In this document: in pieces, positions 29,884 through 41,532 of the stretch
Layout: each line of letters begins with the position of its first letter
Numbering within the stretch: the stretch's first letter is position 1
Program-made: the position numbers and the translations under genes
NCBI RefSeq assembly: GCF_004924335.1
Contig: NZ_CP024633.1
Span: 2,604,001 to 2,668,000 of the forward strand
Direction: 5' to 3'
DNA from: Mycobacteroides salmoniphilum
GTDB lineage: Bacteria; Actinomycetota; Actinomycetes; Mycobacteriales; Mycobacteriaceae
DNA length: 64,000 nucleotides
The notes under the pieces: model-generated
Seen by the model: only the letters and a program-made list of their open reading frames with translations
The model's database searches: none
Told to the model about the DNA's origin: nothing

Positions 29884-30801
29884 GTGCCGACCAACGAGCA
29901 GCGACGTCAGACGGCCAAGCGCAAGCTGGAGCGACAGCTGGAGAACCGTGCTGAGCGCGCCCGTAAGCAGCGGATCTGGGCGATCAGCGGCGTCGCGGTC
30001 GTCGCCGTCGTCGTCGCGGTGGCCATCACCGCATGGCTCGCCATCAGCAAGAGCAACAAGACCGATGCGGCACTGGACACCACCGCCCCGGTCTCCACGG
30101 TCGACGTGCCGCCGACCTCCTCGGTGCCAACGCCTGACGAGCCACCCGTCACCGGCCCGGCCCTTCCGAAATTCGTGCCTTCCGCTGAGGTCGGTGCCAA
30201 TTGTCAGTACCGGCCCGCGGGCGCACCCGCCAAGACCATCGACAAGCAGATGCCGCGCTCCGGGAAGATCCCGACCGATCCGGCGACGCTCACCGCCAGC
30301 GTGAAGACCAGCCAGGGCAACATCGGCCTGGTGCTGGACAACGCCAAGGCACCGTGCACGGTGAACAGCTTCGCCAGCCTGGCGCAGGGCGGATATTTCG
30401 ATGACACCATCTGCCACCGGATCACGACTGGCGGCCTGTCGGTCCTGCAGTGCGGAGACCCCAAGGGCACCGGTTCGGGCGGTCCGGGATACGAATTCGA
30501 CAACGAGTACCCGACGACTGCGTACAAGCCGGGCGATCCAGCGGCGCAGCAAGCCGTCATCTATCCCGCTGGCACGTTGGCGATGGCCAACGCGGGCCCC
30601 GGGACCAACGGCAGCCAGTTCTTCATGGTCTACAAGGATTCGCAACTGCCGCCCCAGTACACGGTGTTCGGCACCATCGACAAGACCGGCATGGACACCC
30701 TCGCCAAGATCGCCAAGAACGGCATCAAGCCAGGAGCACGTGGCGCGGGTGATGGCGCGCCCGCACAAGAAGTCAAGATCATCGACCTGCAGCTCGACTG
30801 A
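29884..30801 (+). CDS. ppiB: Membrane-anchored cyclophilin-type peptidyl-prolyl isomerase
   Basis: This 305-residue protein has a charged cytoplasmic start (RRQTAKRKLERQLENRAERAR), one transmembrane helix at about 33-54, and a Thr/Pro-rich linker (TSSVPTPDEPPVTGP). A C-terminal cyclophilin domain follows, with YFDDTICHRI, GGPGYEFDNE, GTLAMANAGPGTNGSQFF and the active-site FFMVY. It should fold proteins on the outer face of the membrane. The position matches Rv2582 ppiB. The beta-lactamase gene starts one base after its stop. Confidence 0.93.
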   Translation: MPTNEQRRQTAKRKLERQLENRAERARKQRIWAISGVAVVAVVVAVAITAWLAISKSNKTDAALDTTAPVSTVDVPPTSSVPTPDEPPVTGPALPKFVPSAEVGANCQYRPAGAPAKTIDKQMPRSGKIPTDPATLTASVKTSQGNIGLVLDNAKAPCTVNSFASLAQGGYFDDTICHRITTGGLSVLQCGDPKGTGSGGPGYEFDNEYPTTAYKPGDPAAQQAVIYPAGTLAMANAGPGTNGSQFFMVYKDSQLPPQYTVFGTIDKTGMDTLAKIAKNGIKPGARGAGDGAPAQEVKIIDLQLD

Positions 30802-30802
30802 C

Positions 30803-31672
30803 ATGATTTCGCGTCGTGCTGTCTTACTCGGTGGATTGACGGCGGTCGGCGTGGCCGCCGTTGGTTGTTCACGCGGCGGCGACCGCCAACCCTCGCCGAC
30901 CGAACTCGCCTCCCTGGAAAAGGATTTCGGGGGCCGCGTCGGCGTGTATGCCCTGGATACCGGATCGGGTGCGACGCTGAGCCACCGGGCAAATGAGCGC
31001 TTCCTCATGTGCTCCACGGTGAAGACCTTCATCGTCTCGGCCATCCTGCACCGGCGTCTGAGTGAACCAGGGCTGCTGGACAAGCGCATTCAATACACGC
31101 AATCCGACGTCCTCGAGTGGGCACCGGTCACGTCCCAGCATGTAGCCGAGGGCATGACCGTTTCGGAGCTGTGCGATGCGACGATCCGCTACAGCGACAA
31201 CACCGGCGCCAACCTGTTGATCGCGCAGCTCGGCGGTCCGAAGCAAACGGAGAAGTTTGTTCGAAGCCTGGGCGACAACGTCTCTCGCATGGATCGCACC
31301 GAAGATCAACTGAACATCCCCGATGGTGATTTGGACACCTCGACCCCGCAGCAGCTGGTGACCAACCTGCGCAGGCTGGTTATCGACGAAGGGCTGGATT
31401 CGCAGGGGCGCGATCTGCTCACCGACTGGTTGAAGCGGAACACCACCGGCGACCAGTCGATTCGGGCGGGCGTCCCGGCAGGTTGGACGGTCGGCGACAA
31501 GACCGGCAGCGGATTCAAGGGTGAAACCAATGACATCGCGGTGATCTGGCCGCCGGGGCGTGCGCCCATTGTGGTGGTGGTGCTCACCGTCCCCGACGAC
31601 CCGAAGTCCACCAAGGGCAAGCCGACCATCGCCGCGGCCACCCGAATCGCGCTCAAGGCATTCAACGCCTAG
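30803..31672 (+). CDS. bla: Class A beta-lactamase (Bla_Mab-like), exported by Tat
   Basis: This 289-residue serine beta-lactamase has the length of Bla_Mab. Motifs are Ser71-x-x-Lys74 in MCSTVKTF, SDN at 131-133 in SDNTGANL, Glu167 and Asn171 in RTEDQLN, and KTG at 233-235 in DKTGSG. The leader has twin arginines (SRRAVLLGG) and ends AAVGCSRGG, a candidate Tat lipoprotein signal. The SDN motif differs from SDG in M. tuberculosis BlaC, a known determinant of inhibitor behaviour. ATG 30803 is one base after the ppiB stop; with no own promoter seen, it is probably expressed with ppiB. The longer upstream frame is inside ppiB and not coding. Confidence 0.97.
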   Translation: MISRRAVLLGGLTAVGVAAVGCSRGGDRQPSPTELASLEKDFGGRVGVYALDTGSGATLSHRANERFLMCSTVKTFIVSAILHRRLSEPGLLDKRIQYTQSDVLEWAPVTSQHVAEGMTVSELCDATIRYSDNTGANLLIAQLGGPKQTEKFVRSLGDNVSRMDRTEDQLNIPDGDLDTSTPQQLVTNLRRLVIDEGLDSQGRDLLTDWLKRNTTGDQSIRAGVPAGWTVGDKTGSGFKGETNDIAVIWPPGRAPIVVVVLTVPDDPKSTKGKPTIAAATRIALKAFNA

Positions 31673-31690
31673 CCGCTCGGCGCAAGCGGA

Positions 31691-34060
31691 TCAGGCGGCG
31701 CTGGTCACCCGATAGACGTCGTAGACGCCCTCCACGTTGCGCACCACGTTGAGAACGTGTCCCAGATGCTTCGGGTCGCCCATCTCAAAGGTGAAGCGGC
31801 TGATAGCCACTCGATCATTCGACGTGGTCACCGAGGCCGACAGGATGTTCACCCGCTCATCGGCCAGGGCACGGGTCACATCGGAGAGCAGCCGGTGCCG
31901 GTCCAAGGCCTCGACCTGGATGGCGACCAGGAAAACCGAGGACGACGACGGCGCCCAATGCACTTCGATGATCCGTTCCGATTGCTGCTGAAGGGATTCG
32001 GCGTTGGTGCAGTCGGTGCGGTGCACGCTTACTCCCCCGCCACGCGTGACAAACCCGAGGATCTGATCACCCGGCACCGGCGTACAACATTTCGCAAGCT
32101 TGGTCAGCACGCCCGGCGCTCCCGGTACCGCCACGCCGACATCCTCGGAGCGTCGCTGCCGGATGGGCATCGTCGACGGGGTGGAACGCTCGGCCAGCTC
32201 TTCCTCGGCGCTGTCCACGCCACCGAGCTGGGCGACCAACCGCTGCACCACGTGCCGCGCCGAGACGTGGCCCTCGCCCACCGCGGTGTACAGCTGCGAG
32301 GTGTCCTGGTAGCGCAGCTCGCGGGCCAGCGATGCCATACCCTCGCCGTTGACCAACCGCTGCAACGGAAGTCCACCGCGACGCACCTCGCGCGCAATGG
32401 CGTCCTTACCGGCTTCGAGCGCCTCTTCGCGGCGCTCCTTGGCGAACCACTGCCGAATCTTCGCCTTCGCACGTGGTGACACGACAAAGGTCTGCCAGTC
32501 GCGCGAGGGACCGGCGGTAGCGGCCTTGGAGGTGAAAACCTCCACCACTTCTCCGTTTTCGAGCTTGCGCTCCAGCGCCACCAACCGGCCGTTGACGCGA
32601 GCGCCGATACAGCGGTGACCTACCTCGGTGTGCACGGCGTACGCGAAGTCGACCGGGGTAGACCCGGCCGGCAACGTGATGACATCGCCCTTGGGTGTGA
32701 AGACGAAGATCTCCTGTACCGCCAGGTCATAGCGCAGCGACTCCAGGAACTCCCCGGGGTCGGCGGCCTCACGTTGCCAGTCGAGCAGCTGACGCATCCA
32801 CGCCATATCGTCGATTTCGGCGGCGGCATGGTTGGGCGGAACACCATTGCGGCCCTTGGCTTCCTTGTACCGCCAGTGCGCGGCAATACCGTACTCGGCG
32901 GTGCGGTGCATGTCCCGGGTGCGGATCTGCACCTCCAACGGCTTGCCTTCGGGGCCGACCACGGTGGTGTGCAAGGACTGATAGACACCGAATCGCGGTT
33001 GGGCGATGTAGTCCTTGAACCGGCCGGCCATCGGCTGCCACAGCGAGTGGACAACGCCCACAGCGGCGTAACAGTCACGAATCTCATCACACAGAATCCG
33101 GACGCCTACCAGGTCGTGGATGTCGTCGAAGTCGCGGCCCTTGACGATCATCTTCTGATAGATCGACCAGTAATGCTTGGGGCGGCCCTCGACGGTGGCG
33201 CCGATACGCGAACCATTCAGGGTGGCAACAATTTCCGCGCGCACCTTGGCCAGGTAGGTATCGCGTGACGGCGCCCGGTCGGCGACCAGTCGCACGATCT
33301 CCTCGTATTTTTTGGGGTGCAGGATCGCGAAGGACAGGTCTTCGAGCTCCCACTTGACCGTGGCCATACCTAGACGGTGTGCCAGTGGCGCAATCACTTC
33401 GAGCGTCTCGCGGGCCTTACGCGCCTGCTTTTCCGGCGGCAGGAATCGCATGGTGCGCATGTTGTGCAAGCGGTCGGCGACCTTAATCACCAGCACCCGA
33501 GGGTCGCGCGCCATGGCGATGATCATCTTGCGGATGGTTTCGCCCTCGGCGGCGTTGCCCAACACCACCTTGTCGAGCTTGGTCACGCCGTCGACCAGGT
33601 GGGCCACCTCGGTACCGAATTCGGTGGTCAGCTGCTCGAGGCTGTAACCGGTGTCCTCGACTGTGTCGTGCAGGATCGCGGCCACCAAAGTGGTGGTGTC
33701 CATGCCAAGCTCGGCCAGAATGTTCGCGACGGCGATCGGATGGGTGATGTACGGATCACCCGACTTACGAAACTGTTCGGCATGCCGGCTCTCGGCTACC
33801 TCGTATGCGCGCTGCAGCACCACGCGGTCGGCCTTGGGGTAGAACTCGCGATGGACGGCCATCAGCGGCTCGAGTACGGGGCTGACGGCCCCGCGCTGGG
33901 CGGTCATCCGGCGGGCCAGCCGGGCCCGCACGCGGCGCGACGCACTCATGGTGCCGCTGCTGACCCGCAGGGAGTCCACGCTCGGCGCCGTCTGATCGCT
34001 CACGGCAGGCGGGGATTCGACCGCGACCTGATTCTCGCTCGGTACCTGCTCGTCAGCCAC
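31691..34060 (-). CDS. rel: Bifunctional (p)ppGpp synthetase/hydrolase Rel
   Basis: This 789-residue stringent-response enzyme has the hydrolase HD domain ([13 protein letters not shown]...[13 protein letters not shown]), the synthetase domain ([18 protein letters not shown] and [16 protein letters not shown]), a TGS domain ([20 protein letters not shown]) and a C-terminal ACT domain ([19 protein letters not shown]). The hydrolase motif HDTVED is intact, so both activities are expected. It lies tail to tail with bla, the M. abscessus order, and 29 bases after apt. Confidence 0.97.
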   Translation of the reverse strand: MADEQVPSENQVAVESPPAVSDQTAPSVDSLRVSSGTMSASRRVRARLARRMTAQRGAVSPVLEPLMAVHREFYPKADRVVLQRAYEVAESRHAEQFRKSGDPYITHPIAVANILAELGMDTTTLVAAILHDTVEDTGYSLEQLTTEFGTEVAHLVDGVTKLDKVVLGNAAEGETIRKMIIAMARDPRVLVIKVADRLHNMRTMRFLPPEKQARKARETLEVIAPLAHRLGMATVKWELEDLSFAILHPKKYEEIVRLVADRAPSRDTYLAKVRAEIVATLNGSRIGATVEGRPKHYWSIYQKMIVKGRDFDDIHDLVGVRILCDEIRDCYAAVGVVHSLWQPMAGRFKDYIAQPRFGVYQSLHTTVVGPEGKPLEVQIRTRDMHRTAEYGIAAHWRYKEAKGRNGVPPNHAAAEIDDMAWMRQLLDWQREAADPGEFLESLRYDLAVQEIFVFTPKGDVITLPAGSTPVDFAYAVHTEVGHRCIGARVNGRLVALERKLENGEVVEVFTSKAATAGPSRDWQTFVVSPRAKAKIRQWFAKERREEALEAGKDAIAREVRRGGLPLQRLVNGEGMASLARELRYQDTSQLYTAVGEGHVSARHVVQRLVAQLGGVDSAEEELAERSTPSTMPIRQRRSEDVGVAVPGAPGVLTKLAKCCTPVPGDQILGFVTRGGGVSVHRTDCTNAESLQQQSERIIEVHWAPSSSSVFLVAIQVEALDRHRLLSDVTRALADERVNILSASVTTSNDRVAISRFTFEMGDPKHLGHVLNVVRNVEGVYDVYRVTSAA

Positions 34061-34089
34061 GGTTCACCTCCTGCCGCCTAGATTATCCC

Positions 34090-34623
34090 TCAGATCACGC
34101 GCAATGCAGTTAATGGCAGCGGCGCCACGACCGCACGGCCGCCCAGATCCGCCAGTTCCAGAACTACACCAGCGCTGATCACGTCCGCCCCCGCGGTGCG
34201 CAAGAGTTTGATGGTTGCCGCCAGTGTCCCTCCGGTGGCCAGCACATCGTCGATGATCGCCACGCGATGGCCGGTCAGATCCACTCCATCGGCAGGAATC
34301 TCCAGCGCCGCGGTGCCGTACTCCAGTTGATAGGTCTGAGCATGCACGGGTGGTGGCAGCTTTCCCGCCTTCCGCACGGCCAGCACACCTACGCCGAGCC
34401 GGATCGCCACGGCGGCCCCCAGCAGGAAGCCGCGCGCATCGATCCCCGCGATCAGCGTGGCTCCTGCCGCCGCCTCCCCCAACGCATCGGTGACCCGTGA
34501 CAAGCCTTCGGCGTCCGCGAACAGCGGCGTCAAATCCTTGAACTGCACCCCGGGCTCGGGAAAGTCGGGGACCTTACGAGTCAGCCTGTCGATCAGCGCT
34601 GTGACAGCGTCCGCAGATGTCAC
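34090..34623 (-). CDS. apt: Adenine phosphoribosyltransferase
   Basis: This 177-residue purine-salvage enzyme makes AMP from adenine and PRPP. The PRPP loop is [13 protein letters not shown], with FKDLTPLF and [12 protein letters not shown] upstream. The start GTG 34623 overlaps the lipoprotein gene stop as GTGA; the longer frame upstream is antisense to homology and not used. It sits between rel and the substrate-binding lipoprotein as in M. tuberculosis (Rv2584c). Confidence 0.95.
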   Translation of the reverse strand: MTSADAVTALIDRLTRKVPDFPEPGVQFKDLTPLFADAEGLSRVTDALGEAAAGATLIAGIDARGFLLGAAVAIRLGVGVLAVRKAGKLPPPVHAQTYQLEYGTAALEIPADGVDLTGHRVAIIDDVLATGGTLAATIKLLRTAGADVISAGVVLELADLGGRAVVAPLPLTALRVI

Positions 34624-36296
34624 GCCGGCAACACCCAACGATCCATGTTCCAGCCCGTGCCCCACCGGGTGACGCTCGGTGTGGCGGCGTACATCGACTT
34701 CGGTGCGATCAGCACACGCGGCTGCCGGTACAGCGGCAGCGTGGGCAGGTCGTTCCACAGGATCGCCGACGCGTCGCCGAGCAGCCGACTCTGGTCCCTG
34801 GCATTAGTGGTCACCGCCAGCGCCGCGATGATCCCGTCGATCTGGCCGTTGCCGTAGTTCGCCGGGTTCTTGCCTTCACGTGACCGCAAGGCGTACGCAT
34901 CCATGAGCCATGAACCCGTCGACCCGCTTCCGGGAGCGCCGCCGATCGAGCTAAGTAGCGCATCAACCTGATTGTCCCGCAACGAGCGTGGCCCAATCTC
35001 GGGCGAACTGACGTCCTGCACGGTGATCCCGGCGGCTGCACAGGCCTGCGCCATGGCGGACACGATTGCCGCGCGGCGCGGGTTGGGCGCTTGGTATCCC
35101 ACCCGGACGGTCAACGGACGATTGGCCACCGCAGCACGAGCCGCGACAGGGTCCGAACGCATGAACCGTCCCGCCTCGGCGGCGGCCTCCACCGAGGCGA
35201 ACGAGTCTCCGATGCTGGTATCCAGCCGGGCATTCATCACCGGCACGCCGGTAATTCCCGCGATGGCGTCACGCGGCGTGCACAAGGCGACCGCACGGCG
35301 CACATCCGGAGCCCCCACCGACCCTCCGGCACCGAAGATGAGTTGCTCCACACCCGAACCGGGTTCCTCGGTGCGTACGAATCCGTCAGGGGCGGTGAGA
35401 GTCCCAGCCGATCCGGCGGCGACGTCGACAACCTCCAGATCGCCGTCGGACAGCCGTTTTTGCACATCGATTCCGCTGGGCCACACCGTGACCCGCTTGG
35501 TCACCGGCGGGCTCCCCCACCACTTGTCATTGGCGACAAGCACGACCGATCCGTCGTCGTTGTACCCGTCGAGCTTGTACGGCCCCGATGACGGGAACTT
35601 CGAAAGATCCAGCTCGGAGCCGAAGTTCCACTGGTTGTTCCAAAAATCGGCGATCTTTTGCAGTGCCGGAACGTCATTGGCCGCGATGGCACCGATCAGG
35701 TCGATACCTCCGCCGATCTTGTCGGCGACCACATGCCACGGCAACATCGTGGTGGCGGCGAACAACTGGGTCCAGTCGGTGAAGGCGCGATCCGGCGCAA
35801 AGGTGACGCGCGCGGTCTTCTGCCCTGGCTTGCAATCGATGGTGGAGATATCGGCGTATCCCGCCGTGCTGGCCGCGTCAAAATCGGGCAGCCTGCCGGA
35901 TTGCGCGAACCAGGCCAGCACCATGTCTTCACAGGTCACCGGTTTGCCGTCGGAGTAGACGGCCTTCTCATTGATGGTGTAGTCGAGCACCAGCGGAATG
36001 CGGCCGACGACCTCGACGGTGCCGAAGTCATGGTCAGCGATTACCTGGCCGTCAGGTCCGTGGAAGCCGAACCCGGTGAGTACGCGATTGAATGCCTGTG
36101 CCCCGGCTGACGCGTTCCCCGCGACACTGTTGACGTTGTACGTCGTCAAGCGGCCGTCGACGGCGTAGTCGAGCGTTTTTGCCGCCGAGGTCCAACACGA
36201 GGTCAACAACCCCGCCGCGAGCACCACCGTGGTCGCGATGGCGCCGATTCGCGCGATCCGTCTGACTCCGGTCCGTGCTGGGCCACGTGAAACCAT
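34620..36296 (-). CDS. Substrate-binding lipoprotein of the peptide-uptake (SBP_bac_5) type (Rv2585c-like)
   Basis: This 558-residue protein has a lipoprotein signal ([15 protein letters not shown], lipid-attachment Cys near residue 34) and a family 5 solute-binding domain, with [24 protein letters not shown] and the closing [16 protein letters not shown]. DppA/OppA relatives bind peptides. There is no ABC permease gene nearby, so its partner is unknown. It is linked to secF by a one-base overlap (TGATG) and to apt by four. Confidence 0.9.
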   Translation of the reverse strand: MVSRGPARTGVRRIARIGAIATTVVLAAGLLTSCWTSAAKTLDYAVDGRLTTYNVNSVAGNASAGAQAFNRVLTGFGFHGPDGQVIADHDFGTVEVVGRIPLVLDYTINEKAVYSDGKPVTCEDMVLAWFAQSGRLPDFDAASTAGYADISTIDCKPGQKTARVTFAPDRAFTDWTQLFAATTMLPWHVVADKIGGGIDLIGAIAANDVPALQKIADFWNNQWNFGSELDLSKFPSSGPYKLDGYNDDGSVVLVANDKWWGSPPVTKRVTVWPSGIDVQKRLSDGDLEVVDVAAGSAGTLTAPDGFVRTEEPGSGVEQLIFGAGGSVGAPDVRRAVALCTPRDAIAGITGVPVMNARLDTSIGDSFASVEAAAEAGRFMRSDPVAARAAVANRPLTVRVGYQAPNPRRAAIVSAMAQACAAAGITVQDVSSPEIGPRSLRDNQVDALLSSIGGAPGSGSTGSWLMDAYALRSREGKNPANYGNGQIDGIIAALAVTTNARDQSRLLGDASAILWNDLPTLPLYRQPRVLIAPKSMYAATPSVTRWGTGWNMDRWVLPA

Positions 36297-37534
36297 CAGC
36301 GCCGCCGAACGTTTCGCTTACCTTGAGGGCGGGCGCCGGGCTTGGGTTTCGCGGGACGTACCCCGGTTGTGGTGGCATCGGATGCTTCCGATGTCGCCGC
36401 CTTGACGGCCTTGGCTCCCGAACCGGTGTCCGCCAGGGGCGCGGCGTCGGGCTTGCGGCGGCTCAGCACCTTCTTGGTATGGCTCGCCACCAGCTCCGTG
36501 CGCTCGCGCAGCGCCACCAGCAGCGGGGTCGCGAAGAAGATCGACGAGTAGGTGCCCACCAGAATGCCGACAAGCTGAACCAGTGCAAGGTCCTTCAGTG
36601 TGCCCACACCCAGCAGCCAGATGGCCACCACGATGAGCGAGAGCACCGGGATCACCGAGATGAGGCTGGTGTTGATCGAGCGCATGAAGGTCTGGTTCAC
36701 GGCCAGGTTGGCGTGCTCGGCGAAGGTGCGCCGCGACGTGTGCTGGAACCCGTGTGTGTTTTCCTCGACCTTGTCGAACACGATCACGGTGTCGTACAAG
36801 GAGAATCCGAGGATGGTGAGCAGACCGATCACAGTGGCCGGGGTGACCTCGAAGCCCACCAGTGAATACACACCCGCGGTAACCAGCAGGTCGAAGACCA
36901 GCGCGGCCAATGCCGCCAGCGCCATATAGCGCTCGTAGCGCACGGCGATGTAGATGCCGGACAGCACCAGGAAAACGCCCAGCGCCCACAGCGCCTTGTT
37001 GGTGATCTGCCCGCCCCAGGTCTCCGACACCGCCGAATCGCTGATGGCGTTGATGGACGGTTTACCGTCAGATCCCTTAGGGGCGAACCTGTCGAAGAGC
37101 GCCTTGTGAAGCTTCGCCGACTCGTCATTGTCGAGTGTTTCGGTGCGAATCTGAATCGAGGCCGAGTCGCCGGTTCCGGTGACAACGATCGATTCGGCAT
37201 CGCGGCCGAGTGTTTGACTGAAAACGTCCTCGGTCTGCTGGACGGTCGCCTCGCCCTTCGGGAACGAGACCTTGGTACCGCCCTCGAAGTCGATACCGAA
37301 GACGAATCCCTTGATCGCGATGGACAAGATCGCGACGACCATGAACGCGCCACTGATCCCGAACCACAGCGTGCGCTTGCCGACAACGTCGACGGCACCG
37401 GTTCCGGTGTACAGACGGTAGAAGAATCCGTGTTCTGGTGCCGCACTGACGGTTTCAACCGCGGTGGACGTGGGTTCCTTGGCGGCACTCTCGGTGCCGT
37501 TGCCGTTGCTCACGGTGTCGTTGCTCGTGCTCAT
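36296..37534 (-). CDS. secF: Protein translocase subunit SecF
   Basis: This 412-residue membrane protein has six expected helices and the conserved [44 protein letters not shown] and [19 protein letters not shown]. It works with SecD to drive preprotein movement and release using the proton gradient. The tail after the last helix is long and basic ([14 protein letters not shown]...[17 protein letters not shown]), common in mycobacteria. It overlaps secD by 4 bases. Confidence 0.96.
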   Translation of the reverse strand: MSTSNDTVSNGNGTESAAKEPTSTAVETVSAAPEHGFFYRLYTGTGAVDVVGKRTLWFGISGAFMVVAILSIAIKGFVFGIDFEGGTKVSFPKGEATVQQTEDVFSQTLGRDAESIVVTGTGDSASIQIRTETLDNDESAKLHKALFDRFAPKGSDGKPSINAISDSAVSETWGGQITNKALWALGVFLVLSGIYIAVRYERYMALAALAALVFDLLVTAGVYSLVGFEVTPATVIGLLTILGFSLYDTVIVFDKVEENTHGFQHTSRRTFAEHANLAVNQTFMRSINTSLISVIPVLSLIVVAIWLLGVGTLKDLALVQLVGILVGTYSSIFFATPLLVALRERTELVASHTKKVLSRRKPDAAPLADTGSGAKAVKAATSEASDATTTGVRPAKPKPGARPQGKRNVRRR

Positions 37535-39300
37535 GCGTGTGCCGCCGCCTTACGTTCGCGGGCAATCTGCTGGACCGCGCCGAGCCCGTTGTACACGGGC
37601 TTGGACAGGGTCGCGGACTTGGAGGACAGGTAGACAAGCGGCCACGTCACCAGGAACACCACGACGACGTCGAGGATGGTGGTGAGTCCGAGGGTGAACG
37701 CGAAGCCCTTCACCTGCCCGATGGCAAGGGCGTAGAGCACCACGGCGGCCAGCAGGGTCACCGCGTTACCCGACAGGATCGTCTTACGGGCGCGAGCCCA
37801 ACCGCGGGGCACCGCCGAGCGGTACGAACGACCTTCTCGTATCTCATCTTTGATGCGCTCGAAGAACACCACGAAGGAGTCCGCGGTCGTGCCGATGCCG
37901 ATGATCAGACCGGCGATACCGGCCAGGTCCAGGGTGTACGAGATGTATCTACCCAACAGAACCAGGATGGCGAACACCATGGCACCGGAGGCCACCAAGG
38001 ACAGCGCGGTCAGTATGCCGAGCACGCGGTAATAGAGCAGCGAGTACAGCAGCACGATCGCCAATCCGATGGCGCCCGCGATCAGGCCGGCCTTGAGCGA
38101 GGTCAATCCGAGTGTTGCCGAAACGGTTTCGGCATCGGAGGACTCGAAGGACAGCGGCAGCGAACCGTACTTGAGGGCCGCGGCAAGCTGCTTGGCCGAG
38201 TCGGAGGTGAACTGCCCGCTGATTTCGGTCTTGCCGCCCGGGATCGGTTCGCGGATGGCCGGTGCGCTGATCACCTTGGAGTCCAGCGTGAACGCGGTTT
38301 GGGTGCCCTGCTGCCAATGCGCAGAGGTGTACTCCGCCCAGACCTTGGCGCCGGTGGGCTTGAACTCCATGCTCACCACGTAGATACCGCGCTGCTGGTC
38401 AAGTCCCGAGCTGGCGTCCTTGATCTCCTCGCCGCTGATGATCGCCTTGTCCAGCAGATACGCGGCCTTTCCACCCTGACTGTCGTCGCCACAGGTGACC
38501 AACGGCAGGTTTGGATCGTCGTTGCCCGCGAGCGGATCGTCAAGGTCATAGCAACGCGATGACTGAACCTGAAGCGCCAGCATCTGAATCCGTGGGTCGT
38601 CGCTCTGCCTGATCTGCTTCTCGAAGTCGATCAGCTGCTTGCGTTCCTCACCGCTGCCCGGCTTCGGCGGCAGATCGGTGGCAGGAGCGGCAGGCGGTGG
38701 GGCATTCGGCGTCGCGGGCTGCGTCGCCGGAGCGGGTGGCGGCGGTGGCGGCGGTGGCGGCGGCGTGGTGGTTTGCGCCGGATAGGGCCGCGGCTGCGGT
38801 TTCGGAGAGGGTGCGGCGGGTGCCGGCTTTCCTGCACCGGGCGCCGGGGGCGTCGCCCCTTGCCCAGCGCCGGGCTGGCCGCCCTGCGGCGCTCCGGCCT
38901 GAGGATTCTCCTTGGGCTGCGCCGGCACCATCTGGACGACGGGCCGGATGTAAAGCTTGGCGGTCTGGCCGAGGTTTCGGGCCTCGCTGCCGTCGTTGCC
39001 CGGCACGGTGATGACGAGGTTGTCGCCGTCGATGATGACCTCGGATCCGGAGACACCGAGGCCGTTGACGCGCGCATTGATGATCTGCTGCGCCTGCGTC
39101 AACGCTTCCCTGGTCGGCTTGGAACCGTCAGGGGTGCGTGCTGTCAGGGTGACGCGGGTTCCGCCCTGCAGGTCGATACCGAGCTTGGGCTTAGCGTGCT
39201 TATCGCCGGTCAGAAACACCAGCAAATAGGCGCCAATCAGCAGCACCAGGAAGGCAGCTAAATAGCGCGCGGGATGCACAGGGGCCGATGGCGAGGCCAC
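37531..39300 (-). CDS. secD: Protein translocase subunit SecD with proline-rich insert
   Basis: This 589-residue protein has helix 1 ([20 protein letters not shown]), the periplasmic [12 protein letters not shown] region and C-terminal helices with [28 protein letters not shown]. After residue ~140 the periplasmic loop contains a long low-complexity Pro/Ala stretch, including ten prolines in a row, encoded by GGC/GGT repeats at about 38731-38765. Such inserts occur in mycobacterial SecD. It is the second gene of the yajC-secD-secF-lipoprotein run. Confidence 0.96.
   Translation of the reverse strand: MASPSAPVHPARYLAAFLVLLIGAYLLVFLTGDKHAKPKLGIDLQGGTRVTLTARTPDGSKPTREALTQAQQIINARVNGLGVSGSEVIIDGDNLVITVPGNDGSEARNLGQTAKLYIRPVVQMVPAQPKENPQAGAPQGGQPGAGQGATPPAPGAGKPAPAAPSPKPQPRPYPAQTTTPPPPPPPPPPAPATQPATPNAPPPAAPATDLPPKPGSGEERKQLIDFEKQIRQSDDPRIQMLALQVQSSRCYDLDDPLAGNDDPNLPLVTCGDDSQGGKAAYLLDKAIISGEEIKDASSGLDQQRGIYVVSMEFKPTGAKVWAEYTSAHWQQGTQTAFTLDSKVISAPAIREPIPGGKTEISGQFTSDSAKQLAAALKYGSLPLSFESSDAETVSATLGLTSLKAGLIAGAIGLAIVLLYSLLYYRVLGILTALSLVASGAMVFAILVLLGRYISYTLDLAGIAGLIIGIGTTADSFVVFFERIKDEIREGRSYRSAVPRGWARARKTILSGNAVTLLAAVVLYALAIGQVKGFAFTLGLTTILDVVVVFLVTWPLVYLSSKSATLSKPVYNGLGAVQQIARERKAAAHA
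38731..38765. repeat. GGC/GGT microrepeat encoding polyproline in secD
   Basis: A run of GGCGGT-type triplets on the + strand encodes about ten consecutive prolines of SecD on the other strand. Triplet runs of this sort can change length by slippage without breaking the frame. Confidence 0.75.
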
Positions 39301-39368
39301 GTGTCCGGTCTCCTTGCTTGTCGAGGGCGGGTCGGGCGGCGTTCAGGGTTGAGCAAAGGCGAAAGCCG

Positions 39369-39707
39369 CTACTCCTTGGTCAGCTCGACCCCGGCGCTCT
39401 CGACGTCGCGCGACGCCTCCTGAGCGGTGTCATCGGTGTCCTCGGCCTCGTCAACGATCTTGTCGCGAATCGCGAGCTTCATCCAGCGAGTCACAACACC
39501 CGGCGCGATCTCCAGGTCCACGGTGTCATCGGTGACCGCGGCGATGGTGCCCTGCAGACCAGAGGTGGTGTGCACCCGGTCGCCGATCGCCAGGGAGTCG
39601 TGCAGGTCGATGGTGGCATCGAGGGCCTTGCGCTGCCGCCGGTTCGCGAAGAAGAGGAACGCGCCCATAACGAGGATGAGCGGCAAAAAGACGATGATCG
39701 ATTCCAT
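39369..39707 (-). CDS. yajC: Preprotein translocase subunit YajC
   Basis: This 112-residue single-pass protein has an N-terminal helix (MESIIVFLPLILVMGAFLFF) and a soluble part with QRKALDATIDLHDSLAIGDRVHTTSGLQGTI, the YajC signature. It associates with SecDF. The acidic tail (DEAEDTDDTAQEASRD) is typical of mycobacteria. It lies 68 bases before secD; bases 39708-39856 upstream hold no gene and should carry the promoter. Confidence 0.95.
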   Translation of the reverse strand: MESIIVFLPLILVMGAFLFFANRRQRKALDATIDLHDSLAIGDRVHTTSGLQGTIAAVTDDTVDLEIAPGVVTRWMKLAIRDKIVDEAEDTDDTAQEASRDVESAGVELTKE

Positions 39708-39856
39708 GGCGGCTTTCGGGATTCTTTCCGTTGGGTCTTCACAAGTTCAAGCACGGTCTGCGTGAAACGAGCACGCGACAAGTCACCAGTGTGCCATCCG
39801 ACTCTGTGGAATCGACGCGAACCCCGGACCTGCGCGTCCTGGACTCAACCGTCCTG

Positions 39857-40927
39857 TCAATCGAACAGGCCGCCCTGCCCCAGCACCTGCGGCGGCGGGG
39901 TAAGACCCAGATGCGTCCACGCCAGCGATGTCGCCACGCGTCCGCGCGGCGTACGGGCCAGCATCCCGGCACGTACCAGGAACGGCTCGCATACCTCTTC
40001 CACCGTGGTCGACTCCTCCGCGACCGCCACCGCCAGCGTCGACAGGCCCACCGGGCCACCGCCGAAACTGCGTGTCAGCGCCGTGAGCACCGCCCGGTCC
40101 AGGCGATCCAGCCCCAGCTCATCGACGTCATAGACGGCCAGGGCGGACTTGGCGACGTCCACCGTGATCACGCCGTCCGCACGTACTTCCGCGTAGTCAC
40201 GGACCCGGCGCAACAATCGGTTGGCGATGCGCGGGGTGCCGCGCGAGCGTCGGGCAATCTCCGCACCCGCGGCGGCTCCCAGCTCGATACCAAGGATTCC
40301 CGCCGATCGGGCCAGTACGAGCTCGAGCTCGTCGGGCTCGTAGAAGTCCATGTGGGCGGTGAACCCGAACCGGTCACGCAGCGGCCCGGTCAGCGACCCC
40401 GATCGGGTGGTCGCGCCGACCAGCGTGAACGGCGCCACTTCCAGGGGGATCGAGGTGGCGCCGGGCCCTTTGCCGACGACGATGTCGACGCGAAAGTCCT
40501 CCATCGCCAGATACAGCATTTCCTCGGCGGGCCGGGCGATGCGATGAATCTCGTCGATGAAGAGCACGTCGTGTTCGACGAGGTTGCTCAGCATCGCCGC
40601 CAGGTCACCCGCTCGTTCCAGGGCCGGACCCGAGGTCACCCGCAGCGAGGAGCCCAACTCGGTGGCGATGATCATCGCCAGGGATGTCTTGCCGAGCCCG
40701 GGTGGTCCGGACAACAGGATGTGATCCGGAGTGCTGCCGCGATTCTTCGCACCGGACAACACGAGCTCCAGCTGCTCACGCACCCGTGGCTGGCCGATGA
40801 ACTCCCGCAGCGACTTGGGTCTCAGCCCGGCGTCGATGTCGTTTTCGCCAACAGTGAGTGCGCCGGACAACTCGGGGCCGGCATCGAAATCGTCCTCCGC
40901 GCCGTCGAACTCGTCGAAGCCGGTCAT
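39857..40927 (-). CDS. ruvB: Holliday junction helicase RuvB
   Basis: This 356-residue AAA+ motor of branch migration has Walker A in [15 protein letters not shown], Walker B in [15 protein letters not shown], sensor 1 in [18 protein letters not shown] and the winged-helix end. The acidic leader ([17 protein letters not shown]) is common in actinobacteria. It is the last gene of ruvC-ruvA-ruvB, each junction a 4-base overlap. Confidence 0.97.
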   Translation of the reverse strand: MTGFDEFDGAEDDFDAGPELSGALTVGENDIDAGLRPKSLREFIGQPRVREQLELVLSGAKNRGSTPDHILLSGPPGLGKTSLAMIIATELGSSLRVTSGPALERAGDLAAMLSNLVEHDVLFIDEIHRIARPAEEMLYLAMEDFRVDIVVGKGPGATSIPLEVAPFTLVGATTRSGSLTGPLRDRFGFTAHMDFYEPDELELVLARSAGILGIELGAAAGAEIARRSRGTPRIANRLLRRVRDYAEVRADGVITVDVAKSALAVYDVDELGLDRLDRAVLTALTRSFGGGPVGLSTLAVAVAEESTTVEEVCEPFLVRAGMLARTPRGRVATSLAWTHLGLTPPPQVLGQGGLFD

Positions 40928-41532
40928 CGCGTCTTGCCCAGTAGCGTCAGCGCCGACCGCAGCACGGTCGAGGTATCTCCGTCGGAATTATCTTGAGCCA
41001 GCACGGTATCGGTGGTCTGTTCGGCTTGCTTCGCGGCGAACCCGAGGCCGATGAGTGCCTCGACCACCTGTGTGCGCACCAGCGACGCGGTGCCGCGGCC
41101 CAGCTCGGTGGTTCCACCCTGCGCCCCTGCGACTGCCGCCACCTTCTCGCGCAGTTCGAGCACCAAGCGCTCGGCACCACGCTTACCGATCCCGGGAACC
41201 CGAGTCAGCGCGTTGACATCGCCATCGGCCAGCGCCTGCCGCAAGGTCGGCGCGTCGTAGACCGCGAGCGTGGCCATCGCGATCTTGGGCCCCACACCGG
41301 AGACACCGAGCAGCGTCAGGAACAGATCACGGGCGTCGGTGTCGGTGAAGCCGTACAACGTCATCGAATCTTCGCGGACGATCATCGCGGTGATCAGCCG
41401 CACCTGCGTGCCGCGCCGCAGCGTCGACAGCGTGGCCGGGGTGGCATTGACGCGATATCCGACCCCGGCGGCCTCAATCACCACATGATCGAGCGCGATG
41501 TCGATGACCTCGCCATTGACCGAAGCAATCAT
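40924..41532 (-). CDS. ruvA: Holliday junction DNA-binding protein RuvA
   Basis: This 202-residue protein has the OB-fold domain I ([28 protein letters not shown]), helix-hairpin-helix domain II ([20 protein letters not shown]) and a C-terminal domain III ([18 protein letters not shown]) that contacts RuvB. It forms the tetramer that holds the four-way junction. Confidence 0.97.
   Translation of the reverse strand: MIASVNGEVIDIALDHVVIEAAGVGYRVNATPATLSTLRRGTQVRLITAMIVREDSMTLYGFTDTDARDLFLTLLGVSGVGPKIAMATLAVYDAPTLRQALADGDVNALTRVPGIGKRGAERLVLELREKVAAVAGAQGGTTELGRGTASLVRTQVVEALIGLGFAAKQAEQTTDTVLAQDNSDGDTSTVLRSALTLLGKTR

Noticed and set aside
30401..30802. Upstream extension of the beta-lactamase frame
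   Set aside because: It overlaps ppiB in another frame with Ser/Arg-rich shadow composition; the Tat leader starts at 30803.
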